Of a stretch of 64,000 nucleotides of DNA, positions 35,357-46,600 are shown in pieces. Under the pieces are notes generated by a model. The model was not told where the DNA came from and ran no database searches. It was given only the letters and a program-made list of their open reading frames with translations. The stretch lies in contig CAXXJQ010000002.1 of NCBI GenBank assembly GCA_963665045.2, positions 248,001-312,000 of the forward strand, written 5' to 3'. The position numbers were made by a program, and so were the translations under genes. Every line of letters begins with the position of its first letter. Position 1 is the first letter of the stretch. This stretch comes from JAFGRU01 sp016934985. Its GTDB lineage: Bacteria > Desulfobacterota > Desulfuromonadia > Desulfuromonadales > JAAYDE01.

Positions 35357-36436
35357 ATGAACAAAAACACCATCAGCAACCAAGAACTTGAATCAAAAAT
35401 CCTTTCTGGAGAACGTATCGACTCCACCGAGGCGCGCCATCTTTTCGGCTGGGATATCCTCACCTTGGGACGCCTGGCTGACGAGCGCCGTGAACAAATC
35501 AGACCGGGCAATGAGGTTGGCTTTATACTCGATCGCATCATCAATTTCACCAACCGCTGCGAGGCGGAATGCCGCTTTTGCGCCTTCCATTCCAAAACGG
35601 GACAACGAGAAGTCGTTGAACTCGATAAAGAGGCAATTCTGGGCAAGGTGGAAGAACTTGTCCGAAGCGGGGGCACCCAGGTCATGCTGCAGGGCGGGCT
35701 TCATCCCGATTACAACCTGGGAACCTATGTGAAGATGATCCGATCCGTAAAGAACGCCTTCCCGCAGGTCTATCTTCACTCCTTTTCTCCGGCCGAGGCG
35801 GTTCACATGGCAGCCAAAAGCGGCCTCACCATCGACCAGGTCATTGCCGTCCTCAAGGACGCCGGTCTCGACTCCATGCCCGGCGCATCAGACCTGCTAG
35901 TCGACCGTATTCGTTCCATAGCAAGCCCGAACAAACTGACTACGGAACAGTGGCGCGAAATCATGGAAGCTCTCCACCGCCAGGGTCTCAAATCCTCAGC
36001 CACCATGACTTATGGCATGGGTGAAACTCTGGAGGAACGTATCGAACATCTGGGTGTCGTTCGAGATATCCAGGACAAGACCGGCATCATACGCGCCTTC
36101 ATTCCCTGGTCCTTTTCCCCATCCATGACGGAAATGGACGACATCCTCCCGGCAACCGGTGTCGACTACCTGAAAATCGTGGCCATTGCACGCATCTTCC
36201 TGGATAATGTCGTTCACATCCAAGCCGGCTGGCTGACCGAAGGCATGAAACTGGCTCAGGTTGCCCTGGCCATGGGCGCCAACGACATGGGCGGGGTGCT
36301 CATGGAAGAGCAGGTGGTAAGAGCCACCGGGGTGGAAACCCGTACCAACAGGGACGAGTTGATCGATCTTATCCGCAATGCCGGGAAAGCGCCGGTACAG
36401 CGGGATTCGGACTACAAGGTAATCAGATTTTTTTAA
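35357..36436 (+). CDS. mqnC: Cyclic dehypoxanthine futalosine synthase MqnC
   Basis: 359 residues. Radical SAM enzyme that closes the second ring of dehypoxanthine futalosine. Cluster cysteines C68, C72 and C75 in NRCEAECRFCAF; MLQGGLHPDYNLGTYVKMIRSVKNAFPQVYLHSFSPAE and the PGASDLLVDRIRSIASPNKLTTEQW block are typical, as is the C-terminal QAGWLTEGMKLAQVALAMGANDMGGVLMEE. Same family as MqnE but clearly the MqnC branch. ATG 35357, right after repeat copy B. Confidence 0.93.
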   Translation: MNKNTISNQELESKILSGERIDSTEARHLFGWDILTLGRLADERREQIRPGNEVGFILDRIINFTNRCEAECRFCAFHSKTGQREVVELDKEAILGKVEELVRSGGTQVMLQGGLHPDYNLGTYVKMIRSVKNAFPQVYLHSFSPAEAVHMAAKSGLTIDQVIAVLKDAGLDSMPGASDLLVDRIRSIASPNKLTTEQWREIMEALHRQGLKSSATMTYGMGETLEERIEHLGVVRDIQDKTGIIRAFIPWSFSPSMTEMDDILPATGVDYLKIVAIARIFLDNVVHIQAGWLTEGMKLAQVALAMGANDMGGVLMEEQVVRATGVETRTNRDELIDLIRNAGKAPVQRDSDYKVIRFF

Positions 36437-36514
36437 AAAAGGAATTTAAGGGATTTCTCCCCCTTGCACAGCAGCGGGAATGACAAAGTGTCTGCCAGTA
36501 AATTTAACACTCTA

Positions 36515-36692
36515 TTTCGGGGTTGCGTCCCCGAACGACGCCTTACTCTTTTTGCATGCCCAAAAAAGAGTAAGCAGAAAAAGGCACCCCGGCATCTTGC
36601 CCTTCGGGTTCCCGTCGAGGTGAGTGACTTTTGAGGCCGGCCAGAAACTCGCTTCGCTCAGACAGCCTGCCCGGCTTGATCTCAAAAGCCCC
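36515..36692 (-). repeat. Structured repeat R2, copy C (inverted, mqnC-mqnD gap)
   Basis: Opposite orientation: the CGGGGTTGCGTCCCCG stem comes first (36518-36533), a CTTACTCTTTTT-type hairpin next, then CTTTTGAG and CTCAAAAG arms (about 36629-36636, 36681-36688). About 110 bases from copy D. Confidence 0.82.
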
Positions 36693-36799
36693 ACCCCTCA
36701 ACGGCTGCGATGCAAGGGGGAAAAGGCAAAAACCAAAAATGAGCTGATAAAGCTTAAAGTCGATTATGAATTTCAACCCCTTGCGATGACGCCGGAGTG

Positions 36800-36980
36800 G
36801 AGGAAACGTTTTGAGATTAGACGGACAGTTGAGCGGTTTCTGCGAATTCTGGCCGTCCTCAAAACGTTTCCGGAGCGTAGGGAAGCCGCAGGCCGAATCG
36901 CGGGGCGTCCTTTTCTTTGCTTCTTTCTTTTTGACGTAAAAAGAAAGAAGGCGTCGTCCGGGGACGCAACCCCGGTGCTG
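36800..36980 (+). repeat. Structured repeat R2, copy D (mqnC-mqnD gap)
   Basis: GTTTTGAG at 36808, CTCAAAAC near 36859, hairpin CTTTCTTTTT/AAAAAGAAAG, and terminal stem CCGGGGACGCAACCCCGG (36958-36975). Similarity to copy A extends past the stem (TGCTGCA...TGTG). Ends about 70 bases before mqnD. Confidence 0.85.
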
Positions 36981-37050
36981 CACACTGTGGGAAGAGATAA
37001 AAACCTGCGGCTTTGAAAACTTCTCAAAAACAACTCAGGAAAATTATTTC

Positions 37051-37851
37051 ATGACAAACATCGATCTCGCCTTCAGCCCCTGCCCCAACGACACCTTCAT
37101 GTTCCATGCACTCCTCCATGACTGCATCGACACCGGTGGGCTGATATTCCAGCCGCATATCCATGACGTCGAAACCCTGAATCGGGAGGCCGAGAACCAG
37201 CGTTTCCAGGTGACCAAGCTTTCGTTCTTTGCCTATCTGACCCTTAAGGAGCATTACCATTTGCTCGATGCAGGCTCTGCCCTCGGCTTCGGCTGCGGCC
37301 CGCTTCTCGTGGCAAAATCGGCAGATGTGGAATTAAGCAAAGCCCGCGTTGCCATTCCCGGCCGCTTCACCACCGCCCACCTTCTCCTCAAGCTTCGCTA
37401 TCCGGAATTATCCAACGTGGTTGAAACGCGCTTCGACAACATTCTGCCGGGAATTGAGGCCGGGGAGTTCGACGCCGGAGCAATTATCCACGAGGGGCGC
37501 TTCATCTATCCCAATTACAAATGCGTCAAGATTATCGATCTGGGCGAATGGTGGGAGAAAGAGACCGGCCTGCCCATCCCCCTGGGCTGCATTGTTGCCC
37601 GCAAGGACGAGTTTACCACCCCCCTGCACGGAAAAATCGAGGGCCTCCTGAGGCGGTCTATCGAGTTCGCCTTTTCCCGACGGGATGCATCGAGGGACTT
37701 CATCAAAATCCACGCCCAGGAGATGGACGACGCGGTCATCGATGCCCACATCAATCTATATGTCAATGAGTTCAGCCTGTCCCTCGGCGAAAAAGGACGA
37801 AAGGCTGTGGCAACCCTGGAGGAGATGGCGCGATGCCGGAAAATCCTGTAA
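37051..37851 (+). CDS. mqnD: 1,4-dihydroxy-6-naphthoate synthase MqnD
   Basis: 266 residues, periplasmic-binding-protein-like fold working in the cytoplasm; converts cyclic dehypoxanthine futalosine into 1,4-dihydroxy-6-naphthoate. Features: AFSPCPNDTFMFHALLHD near the start, VTKLSFFAYLTL, GSALGFGCGPLLV, IPGRFTTAHLLL, AGAIIHEGRFIYPNY and GLPIPLGCIVAR. ATG 37051 with AGGA upstream. Overlaps mqnB by 19 bases. Confidence 0.93.
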   Translation: MTNIDLAFSPCPNDTFMFHALLHDCIDTGGLIFQPHIHDVETLNREAENQRFQVTKLSFFAYLTLKEHYHLLDAGSALGFGCGPLLVAKSADVELSKARVAIPGRFTTAHLLLKLRYPELSNVVETRFDNILPGIEAGEFDAGAIIHEGRFIYPNYKCVKIIDLGEWWEKETGLPIPLGCIVARKDEFTTPLHGKIEGLLRRSIEFAFSRRDASRDFIKIHAQEMDDAVIDAHINLYVNEFSLSLGEKGRKAVATLEEMARCRKIL

Positions 37852-38486
37852 TTGCCATCATCATGGCAACCCTGCTTGAGGCGGAGCCACTAATCGAAGC
37901 ACTGGCCCTGCAGAAGGATGAGGACAGGCCCTGCCCGACCTTCATGAGTGAAGATATTGTTATCCTTATTTCAGGGATGGGCAAAGCCAACGCCGCCATG
38001 GCTACAACCTGTGCCTGCCTCAGGTTCATGCCGAAACTCATATGCAATCTGGGCGCAGCCGGAGCACTGAAAGAAACCTTGCCGCTGGGAAGCATCCACC
38101 AGATCGGCAAGGTGATTGAGCCCGACCGGCCGGAGCTGCTAAATAGCAAGCTCCATGTTTTCATTCCCCGCACTCTTCCGGACTTTCCGAACGCCGTCCT
38201 GGCCACCCACGACCGGCCCATCAAAACCTTGGAGGAACGGCGAGCAACCGCCATTCATGCCGATCTCTGTGATATGGAAGGCGCCGCTGTTGCCCAGACA
38301 GCCGAAAATTTCGGCGTTCCCTGCCTGCTGTTCAAATTCGTCAGCGACACCCCCCACCCCGGCGAGCAGAAAAATATCGTGAACCGGATCAAAGACCTGC
38401 GAACTCCTTTCTGCCACTTTTTTCTCGACTCGGTACGGAAAAAACTCCAGCCCGGTAATAGGGGCAAAAATTCAGGTGTGATCTGA
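37833..38486 (+). CDS. mqnB: Futalosine hydrolase MqnB-like nucleosidase
   Basis: 217 residues, MTA/SAH-nucleosidase family. ISGMGKANAAMATTCACLRF near residues 47-66, GAAGALKETLPLGSI and the C-terminal DMEGAAVAQTAENFGVPCLLFKFVSDTPH motif are typical. Splits the nucleobase from (amino)futalosine-type intermediates; members may act on futalosine or 6-amino-6-deoxyfutalosine. Its start lies 19 bases inside mqnD, so translation is coupled. It is the last gene of the mqn run; only a weak stem follows. Confidence 0.88.
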   Translation: MPENPVIAIIMATLLEAEPLIEALALQKDEDRPCPTFMSEDIVILISGMGKANAAMATTCACLRFMPKLICNLGAAGALKETLPLGSIHQIGKVIEPDRPELLNSKLHVFIPRTLPDFPNAVLATHDRPIKTLEERRATAIHADLCDMEGAAVAQTAENFGVPCLLFKFVSDTPHPGEQKNIVNRIKDLRTPFCHFFLDSVRKKLQPGNRGKNSGVI

Positions 38487-38661
38487 CAGCCAGCGTCTGA
38501 TTTATCCAAAAGTAATGCTGGAATCAATAATGGGGCAACTTATAAGAACCAACCTCATGAAGCGGTAGATTATCGACCGGCAAACTCGACAAAAAGAAAG
38601 ACCCACCTGATAAGAGGCGAGCCATTACTGCGTTTTATTTATCGCAGGTTACGGGATTTCC

Positions 38662-39550
38662 CTACGCTTTATTCCGCGGCATTTCATGGTTCGCCGCAAA
38701 AATGCCCGAAAGGATAAGCACCGCACTGATCAAGTGCATGCTGCTGACGCCTTCCCCAATAAACAAAAAGGCTAATATTCCGCTGAACAGGGGCAGCATA
38801 TAGTAAACCATGCCCGCTTTTGCCGGCCCGATGGACATGACGGCATAATTCCATAATAAAAAACGCAGCGAATGAAGCAAAAACACCTATATAGAGGATT
38901 GATCCGACGGTAGTCATGTCCCATTGAACTGGAGCTGTCATTCTCGTTTCCCAGACATATAGAGGCAGCAGAAAAATCAGCCCCACAATAAAGAGGCTGA
39001 ATTGGAGTGCCCAGATACTCATGTCTTTTGGTTTGCGTTTCAGTTGAATGCTGAAAATTGCGAAAATAAGAGCCGCTGTTAACATCCATATGTCGCCCAC
39101 TGCAAAGGAAATATCCATGAGAACCGCAAGGTTTCCTTTGGTAATCAGCATTATCACGCCCGTTATAACCAACGTGATGCCAAAAACCTTTCTCACCCCG
39201 ATCCGCTCCCCATAAAAAACCCGCATCAATAAGATGACAAAAATGGGAAAGATAATTGATATTAATGAAAGATTCAGGGCGCTTGTCGTGTGACCGGCAA
39301 CATAAATCAGGGTGTTGAAGACGGTAATTCCCAAAAAGGCCGTAACAACCAAATAACGAAGATTTGTTTTCAGGAGATTTCGCTCGGCAATAAGCGGTCT
39401 CAGCCCGAAAGGTAAAAACACGATGACTGCGACAACCCATCGCCAGAAGGCCAAACTGACCGGTGGAATGCTGTCACTGAGACCACGTGCAACAACAAAA
39501 TTACCCGACCAGATAGCCGTTGCAGCGATGGCGAACAGATACCCCCTCAC
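38662..39550 (-). pseudogene. EamA-family (DMT) transporter, one frameshift
   Basis: Ten-helix drug/metabolite transporter, about 295 residues if restored. GTG 39550 chosen: GGAGG lies 6 bases upstream and it gives the normal MRGYLFAIAATAIWSGNFVVARG start. Two EamA halves are seen. At about 38855 the frame shifts by one base in ASFAAFF: the original frame goes on into nonsense (IMELCRHVHRAG), while the other gives LWNYAVMSIGPAKAGMVYYMLPLFSGILAFLFIGEG to 38662. The first half is intact. Substrate unknown; members export amino acids and metabolites. Convergent with mqnB. Confidence 0.82.
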
Positions 39551-40683
39551 TTTAGCCCTCCATAAAAACAAGTGAACTCACTCACCGCAATACCCGCGGT
39601 GAAAATAATTTCAGACAAAATGAATGAGGAGCCGATTTCAAGGTGGCTCATACTACCTTCTTAAAAGTTGCCATGAACAAGCAGATTATCGGAATCGCGT
39701 CGAGACCCGGCCGGATGGTCAGAAAAAGGACTGAAAAAAGATGACTTGCGCTGCCTCATGGTTAAAAAAGACCTTTTAGCAAAAAACGAGAGGCGAGTAT
39801 AGTTTCAGTTGGGTATTAATTCAATAGCAACAGTTGAGGCAATGCCTGTCAAAAGAAAGAAAACCTTGGGTTTCCGCGTTCGAAATCCGCTGATTTGGCC
39901 AGCTTGTCAGAACCGTCCAATCCAAAACGAAAAAGAAATCTCTTTGAAATTCGCCTTTGATTTTGCTTTTCTCAAAACTACTTGGAGTTTTGGAGCGAAA
40001 AACCGAAGGTCTGTTGTAAAACATCGGGTGATGTTTACCGCCAGAAGCCAGAAAGCCGAAACCGGTATTTCAATAAAAAAAATAACGCGTTGGCAGGAGG
40101 GTATCCAACGCGCCTATAAAGTAGTAGTCCATGTGCTTCAAATTCATAAGGTTATTTCTCAAAACAAGATGATGCCAGGAGAACTCTCCGGGAACTACGG
40201 CAACAAGGCTTTAGACACATCACCCCGGAGCATGAGGCTTCAGACGGAGATGTCCATATTGAAAAACCCTTCCTTTTGTGCGGTGCATTCGAAATTGCCC
40301 TGACCGCCGATCTGTCCAGAGATATCCGGAATAGCTGCTCTGCTTCTTCACTGCTCGAAGTTGCTTCCAGCATGGGACATTTTCAATTCCCTGAAATTGG
40401 TTCTACCACGTACCACAATTGGCACGTTGGCAGTTTTATTATTGCTGCAACACTACGTGCATAGCGTTGCTTATCACATCCGCTTTTTTGTTCGAGTTGA
40501 TTTTCAGCCGCCAGCGAACGAGTTGACCAATTCAGCAGAGCAGGATAAATCAAACTTGATATAATGATATCAGGTTAAGCCTTCGCTGAACGGGAAAACT
40601 CCCGGTCTTCTGTCGTGCCTCTCGCTAGAAAACGATCAACGTTTGATTTCACCTTCCCCCAAAGCACTCTTCCGCACAGGAGC
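39551..40683. other. 1.1-kb gap with no convincing gene
   Basis: Between the EamA gene and ndvB. The longest frame (39809-40303 plus, 164 codons) has no ribosome site, poor composition and no recognisable domain. Short stems (for example CACCGC/GCGGTG near 39583-39603 and GCGTTGG/CCAACGC near 40087-40110) exist. It may contain decayed sequence. The ndvB promoter probably lies near its right end. Confidence 0.5.
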
Positions 40684-43600
40684 ATGATGAGATTTATAAA
40701 AAGAATTCTCGACTCGCTGAACTTGGTCTCAATTAACAGAGACCCCTTCGCAACTTTTGAAGAACCGATCCGCCATGAGGTATTTAGCGCAGAGCGTCTG
40801 GAGCAGCACGCGAAGAGCCCTCGCGGCCATCCAAAAGACCACGGACAACCTGCGCAGGGGAAGGAGCCTTGCGCCGCGCATTCGCGGAAACGGTCGGGTC
40901 CTACGGGCATCGTACCTCGCCGTCACCGAATCGGTTCGGGAACATCGGGCCATTACGCCGGCAGCCGAATGGCTCCTTGACAACTTTCACATCGTTGACG
41001 AGCAACTGCGGGATATCCAGGACCATCTTCCTTACCGGTATTACCGGGAACTGCCCAAACTCGTCGGCGGTCCGTTCAAGCAGTATCCCCGCGTTTTTGA
41101 AATCGCCTGGGCTTTCGTTGCCCACAACGACAGCCGCTTTGACCCGGAGCTGTTGATCCGATTCGTGCGTACTTACCAGAGCATTCAACCGTTTGACCAT
41201 CGGCGAACTGTGGGCCGTTCCCATCACCCTGCGCATCGTCCTCATCGAGAACCTCCGACGCATTGCGGTCCGTATTGTCGGCTCTGAAAGGGCACGCGGT
41301 GAAGCAAATCGTATTGCCGACGACGTCCTGGGTATCAGCGGCCGGTCGCCGGAGGCAGCGAAGGAAAACCTGCAAGGGAAGGGGATGGAATCGCTTCCCG
41401 CCGCCTTTGCGGTGCAACTGGTGCAACGCCTGCGCCACCAGGGGCCTGGTGCAGCGGTCACCCTGCAGTGGCTTACTGAGAGGCTGGAGGCCCAGGGCAC
41501 GACCCCTGACGACCTCGTCCTGCTGGAACACAGTCTGCAGGCATCCGGCAACGTAACAGTACGTAACATCATTACCAGCATGCGGCTGATCTCAGCCTAT
41601 TCCTGGAACGCCTTCTTCGAAGAAGTCAGCTTGGTAGACGAAGTCCTGCGCGCAGATTCACTATTCGCGGAAATGGATTTCGTCACCCGAGACCGTTATC
41701 GGCACGGTCTCGAAGAATTGGCCAAGGGGGCACAGCGACAGGAACTCGCGATTGCCCGCCTGGTCATCGCCAAGACAGAACAGGCTCGAACGATTGCGGG
41801 AGCAGGCGATGAAACGGCCGATTGGCGCTTGATGGACCCCGGATATTACCTGATTTCCAAGGGCCGGCGGGCATTCGAGGCAGAGATCGGCTTTCACCCC
41901 TCGCTACGACAAAGATTACTGCGGACCTACAAAGCTTATGCAACCCCGGCCTATCTGGGCAGCCTCGGACTGGCGACCCTTCTGCTGGCAGCGCTCCCCC
42001 TGCTGGCCAGCGTTCGGACGGGAGTGTCGCCGCCATGGCTCCTTGTTTTGGGCATACTGGCGCTTTTTCCCTGCATCCGACATCGCAGTCATGCTAGTCA
42101 ACAGGATCATGAGCGCGCAGCTCGGACCCCGCCACCTTCCCCGGCTCGAACTTACCGGTGGCATCCCGCCATCGTTACGCACGTTCGTAGCGGTGCCGAG
42201 TTTTTTCTCAGAAGCGAAACCGAGGTCCAAGAACAAATCGGGCTCCTAGAGTTGCACTACCTGGCGAATCAGGACGGAGAGGTTCGTTTTGCTCTCTTGA
42301 CCGACTGGTCGGACGCGGATGCCGAAATTGTTCCTGGCGACAAGGGAACTCCTCCGCTTCGCAGCCAATCGCCTTGAGCAGCTCAATGCGCGCCACGGGG
42401 TCGCCCCGGACGGTGACAAACGGTTTTTTTCTCTTCCACCGTAAGCGCCTCTGGAACCCGAGTGAAGGCAAGTGGATGGGATGGGAGCGCAAGCGCGGCA
42501 AACTCCATGAATTCAACCGTCTGCTGCGGGGCGCAAAGGATACCAGCTTCATCTCAAGCGACGGTTCGCCGCTGCAGGTTTCCACACGACGTGCGCTATG
42601 TCATCACCTTAGACGCGGACACAAAACTTCCGGTCAACACGGTAAACGAAGCTCGTCGGCAGCATGGCCCATCCCTTGAACCTCCCCCGTTTTCGATGAG
42701 GGTCTGGGGACGCGGTTGTTGAAGGATACGGGGTGCTCCAGCCGCAGATCATACCTTCGTTCCCCACCCGTAGCGACCCGCACCCTCTATCACCAGCTCT
42801 TTTCCGGGCCATGCGGGGTTGATCCTTACGCCTCTGCCGCTTCGGATATCTATCAGGATCTCTTCGGAGAAGGGTCGTTCACGCGGCAAAGGAATCTATG
42901 ACATCGACGCCTTTGAAGGTCGCCCTGGCAGGGGCGCGTACCGGAAAATACCATCCTGAGCCACGATCTGTTCGAGGGTAACTTCGCCCGCTGCGGCCTA
43001 GCCAGTGACATCGTACTGTTCGAGGAGTTTCCATCTCATACCGAGGTTGCTGCCTCGCGGGCACCACCGTTGGGACACGGGGTGACTGGCAGCTGCTTCC
43101 CTGGATTTTCGGCCCCAGGGGGAAGGATATCCCCATCATCGGGCGCTGGAAGATGATCGACAACCTGCGGCGTTCTCTTTCCGCTCCGGGGATGCTGTCT
43201 CTCCTGCTTGCTTCCTGGCTCATCCCGTTTTACCCCCTCGCTGGGGTATGGACCCTGTTCATCCTCGCGGCCATTGCTTTCCCGGTATTCCTTTCCCTCT
43301 TTAGCGGGTCTGAAACCGAAGCGCCGCGGCATTTCCAAAAGGAACCATCTGCGCGCCGTGCTCGGCGACCTGCTGGTAGGCGCCGGGCACACGGTCATTG
43401 TCCTGACGCTCCTCGCCCATCAGGCCCGGCTGATGATCGACGCCGTCTGCCGCACCCTGGTGCGCCTCTTCATCACCCACCGCAATCTGCTCCAGTGGGT
43501 AACTGCCGCCCAGGCAAAAAGGCACTCAACTTTTTCGTTTCGCTTCTTTTTCCAGCGCTTGTTCGGCGCCGAAATTTTAGCCCTTGGCTCATTGGTGCCT

Positions 43601-46600
43601 GACCGCCTTCCTCGCCCCGTCAGCGCTTGCCGTAGCCGGCCCATTCATTTTTTCTCTGGATGGTCTCGCCCTTCGTGGCTTGGAAAATAAGCACTCCCCC
43701 CGTAACCAGTTCGAGCGAGATACTGCCGGAAGATGAGGTGGTCCTCCTGCGCCTGACCGCCCGGCGCAATCTGGCGTTTTTTCACCACCTTCGTGACGGC
43801 CGAGGATCACTGGCTGCCTCCCGACAACTTTCAGGAAGATCCACATCCGGTCATTGCCCATCGCAGCTTCTCCCACCAACTTTGGCGTTTATCTGCTTGT
43901 CGGTAATCGCCGCCCGGGACTTCGGTTGGAGCAGCCTCTCCGACTCAGTGGACAGACTCGAAGAAACCATGGGAACCCTGGAGATACTCCCTCGCTTTCA
44001 CGGGCACTTTTACAACTGGTACGAAAACCCGGGAATTGCGGGCACTAGAACCAAAGTACATCTCATCCGTCGACAGCGGGAACCTTGCCGGCCACCCTTC
44101 TTGCGTTTCTCACAAGCATGCAAGGAAACTGGCGCAGGCGCCCATTCTATCTTCCGGTCGCGCTGAAGGGTATAAGAGACACCCATGCGCCTCTTTCGCC
44201 AGGCCCTACAGGAGCTCGAAAAGGACGAGGCTATGCGGACAGATATTCGATACAATTGCGGGCATAGAGTCCTCGATTCACGCTGCACCGACGGGGCTTT
44301 GGGCGGGCTGGTTTCCTTCTGGGATGCGTTGGAGGCTGAAACGGAAACCTGCCGTCCGCCTCGGTCCGGACACTTCTGCAAAAGAGCGGAGAGGAAAGAA
44401 AGAGCGAAGCAAAGCACCTGGGCGGGGGCTTCTCCTGGAGGATATCAGAAGCCATCGGCGCGACATCGATCTGCTCTTCCCCTGGGCACGAATGCTGGAA
44501 GAATGGGCGCTTGAGCACAAGGGAGTCGGGAAAGAGGAAGTGATCCGGACTTCTTTTCTGGACATTCTCGGGGCTCGACATCTCCCTGGTGGCGTTGCCT
44601 GAGCGCTGTAAAGCCGCGGTCAGTAAGCTTCTGCAGCAGCAAGTGCTCACCGATTCCAGGGAATTTCGCGGCCGTCCTCGACACCCTGGTCGGCGCTTTC
44701 GAGCGATCTGCGGAGACCTGCGACATACTGACAGAGCGGCTAGACAGAATCGCCGCACACGCGCGGCGCCTCGGTTATTGAGATGGATTTCAGCTTTCCC
44801 TCTACGACCCGGCTTGCCGGCTCTTCTCCATCGGCTACCGCGTCAGCGATGGATGCCTCGACCAGAGCTTCTACGACTTGCTCGCCTCGGAATCCCGCCT
44901 CACGAGCTTCATTGCCATCGCCAAGGGGGAAGTCCCTCCCTCCCACTGGTTCCGACTGGGCCGGGTGCTGATCCCCGGTGGAGAAAAGGCGCAGTGCTCG
45001 TCTCGTGGTCCGGATCGATGTTCGAGTATCTCATGCCCTCATTGGTCATGCACACACCGCGCGGCAGCCTTCTCGACCAGACCTGCCGGACTGTTATCGT
45101 GCGCCAAATCAGCTACGGAAAGGAAAACGGTGTGCCGTGGGGGATTTCCGAATCGGCCTATAACACCCGCGACCTTTCCTTCGCTTACCAGTATTCGGCC
45201 TTCGGGATACCCGGTCTGGGACTTAAGCGCGGCCTCGGCCCAGGATCTCGTCATTACCCCTTACGCCACGGTGCTGGCGCAATGTATTCTCCCGCCGCGG
45301 CAGCAACAAAAACTGTAGACGACTCGAGGAAGTGGGCGGGCGTGGCCCTTACGGCTTCTACGAGGCCCTGGATTTTACTCGTGCCCCGCCTCCCCCGAGG
45401 GGGCTCGAACCGCCGTCATCAAGGCGTACATGGCACACCACCAGGGAATGTCGCTGGTAGCCTTGGGCAACGTCATCCATGGACGGTATCATGCGGCACC
45501 GCTTCCACCGCGAACCGATAATCCAGGCGGCCGAACTCCTCCTCCAGGAAAGGATGCCCCACGACGTGAGCGTTTGCCCGCCCGCTAGCAGATCAGGTTC
45601 AGGCTGCGAAGGTCTGGGAATCAGTCCAGCCGGTGCTGCGCCGTTTTCATACCCCGAACCATCGTCTCCCTTCGACCCACCTGCTCTCCAATGGCCGCTA
45701 TGCCGTCATGGTCACCGCCGCCGGCTCCGGTTACAGCCGCTGGCGTGACATCGCCCGTCACGCGCTGGCGCGAAGACGCGGCACAGGGACGCCTGGGGCA
45801 GTTACCTCTTCCTGCGTGACATGGAGAACGGGGAGGTATGGTCCGCAGCCTACCAACCGGCAGGTTCCGAGCCAAAACATTATGAGGTGACTTTCGCCGA
45901 TTACAAAAGCGCGGCATCATCCGGCATGGACGATGCCCTGATCACCAGCCTTGATATCATCCTGTCACCAGATGATGACGCTGAGTTGCGGCGCCTCTCC
46001 GTCACCAACGAGGGAACGTCCCCACCCGGGGACATCGAGGTTACCTCCTACGCAGAGATCGTCCTCGCCACGCAGAGTACTGACATCGCCCACACCGGCC
46101 TTCTCCAAACCTCTTCATCCAGGACAGAATATCATCCCGCCTGCACGGCACTTCTGGCTCAACCGCCGCCCACGCTTCCGCCGACGATACGGCCGTCTGG
46201 GCCGCCCACGTTATTGCCGTGGGCGGTGACAGTCGCGGCGGTATTGAGTACGAAAACCGATCGCATGCGCTTTCCTCGGGACGAGGGCAGACTATCCGGC
46301 AGGCCCGTTTCCATCCTGGGATGGACGTCCCCTGTCCAATACGGGTCGGTCCCGTCCCTCGACCCGGTCTTCAGTCTCCGTGCCCGGGTGCGGGTGGCAC
46401 CCGGAGCAAACGGCACACCTGGTCTTCTCGGACCATGGTTTGCTGAGTCCCGTGAGGCGATTCTGCTACTGGCCGACAAGTACCACGACCCAGGCCTGCT
46501 ACGAGCGGACCCTCACCCTCGCCTGGACCCAGTCCCCAAATCCAGCTTCACTATCTGGAGATCGCACGGGGCGAAGCCCACCTCTTTCAACATCTGGCCA

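Noticed and set aside
34987..35383. Small frames in the R2 repeats with recurring peptides (such as AGQKLASLRQ)
   Set aside because: The likeness comes from the DNA repeat itself; reading directions differ and no ribosome sites exist.
33960..37000. CRISPR array formed by the R2 repeats
   Set aside because: Units are about 180 bases, lie in both orientations and are separated by whole genes; no regular spacers.
39809..40303. 164-codon frame before ndvB
   Set aside because: No ribosome site, mixed composition and no recognisable domain; reported only as part of a gene-poor gap.
40420..40450. Sigma-54 promoter near TTGGCACGTTGGCAG
   Set aside because: The GG is not followed by GC after ten bases, so the essential spacing fails.
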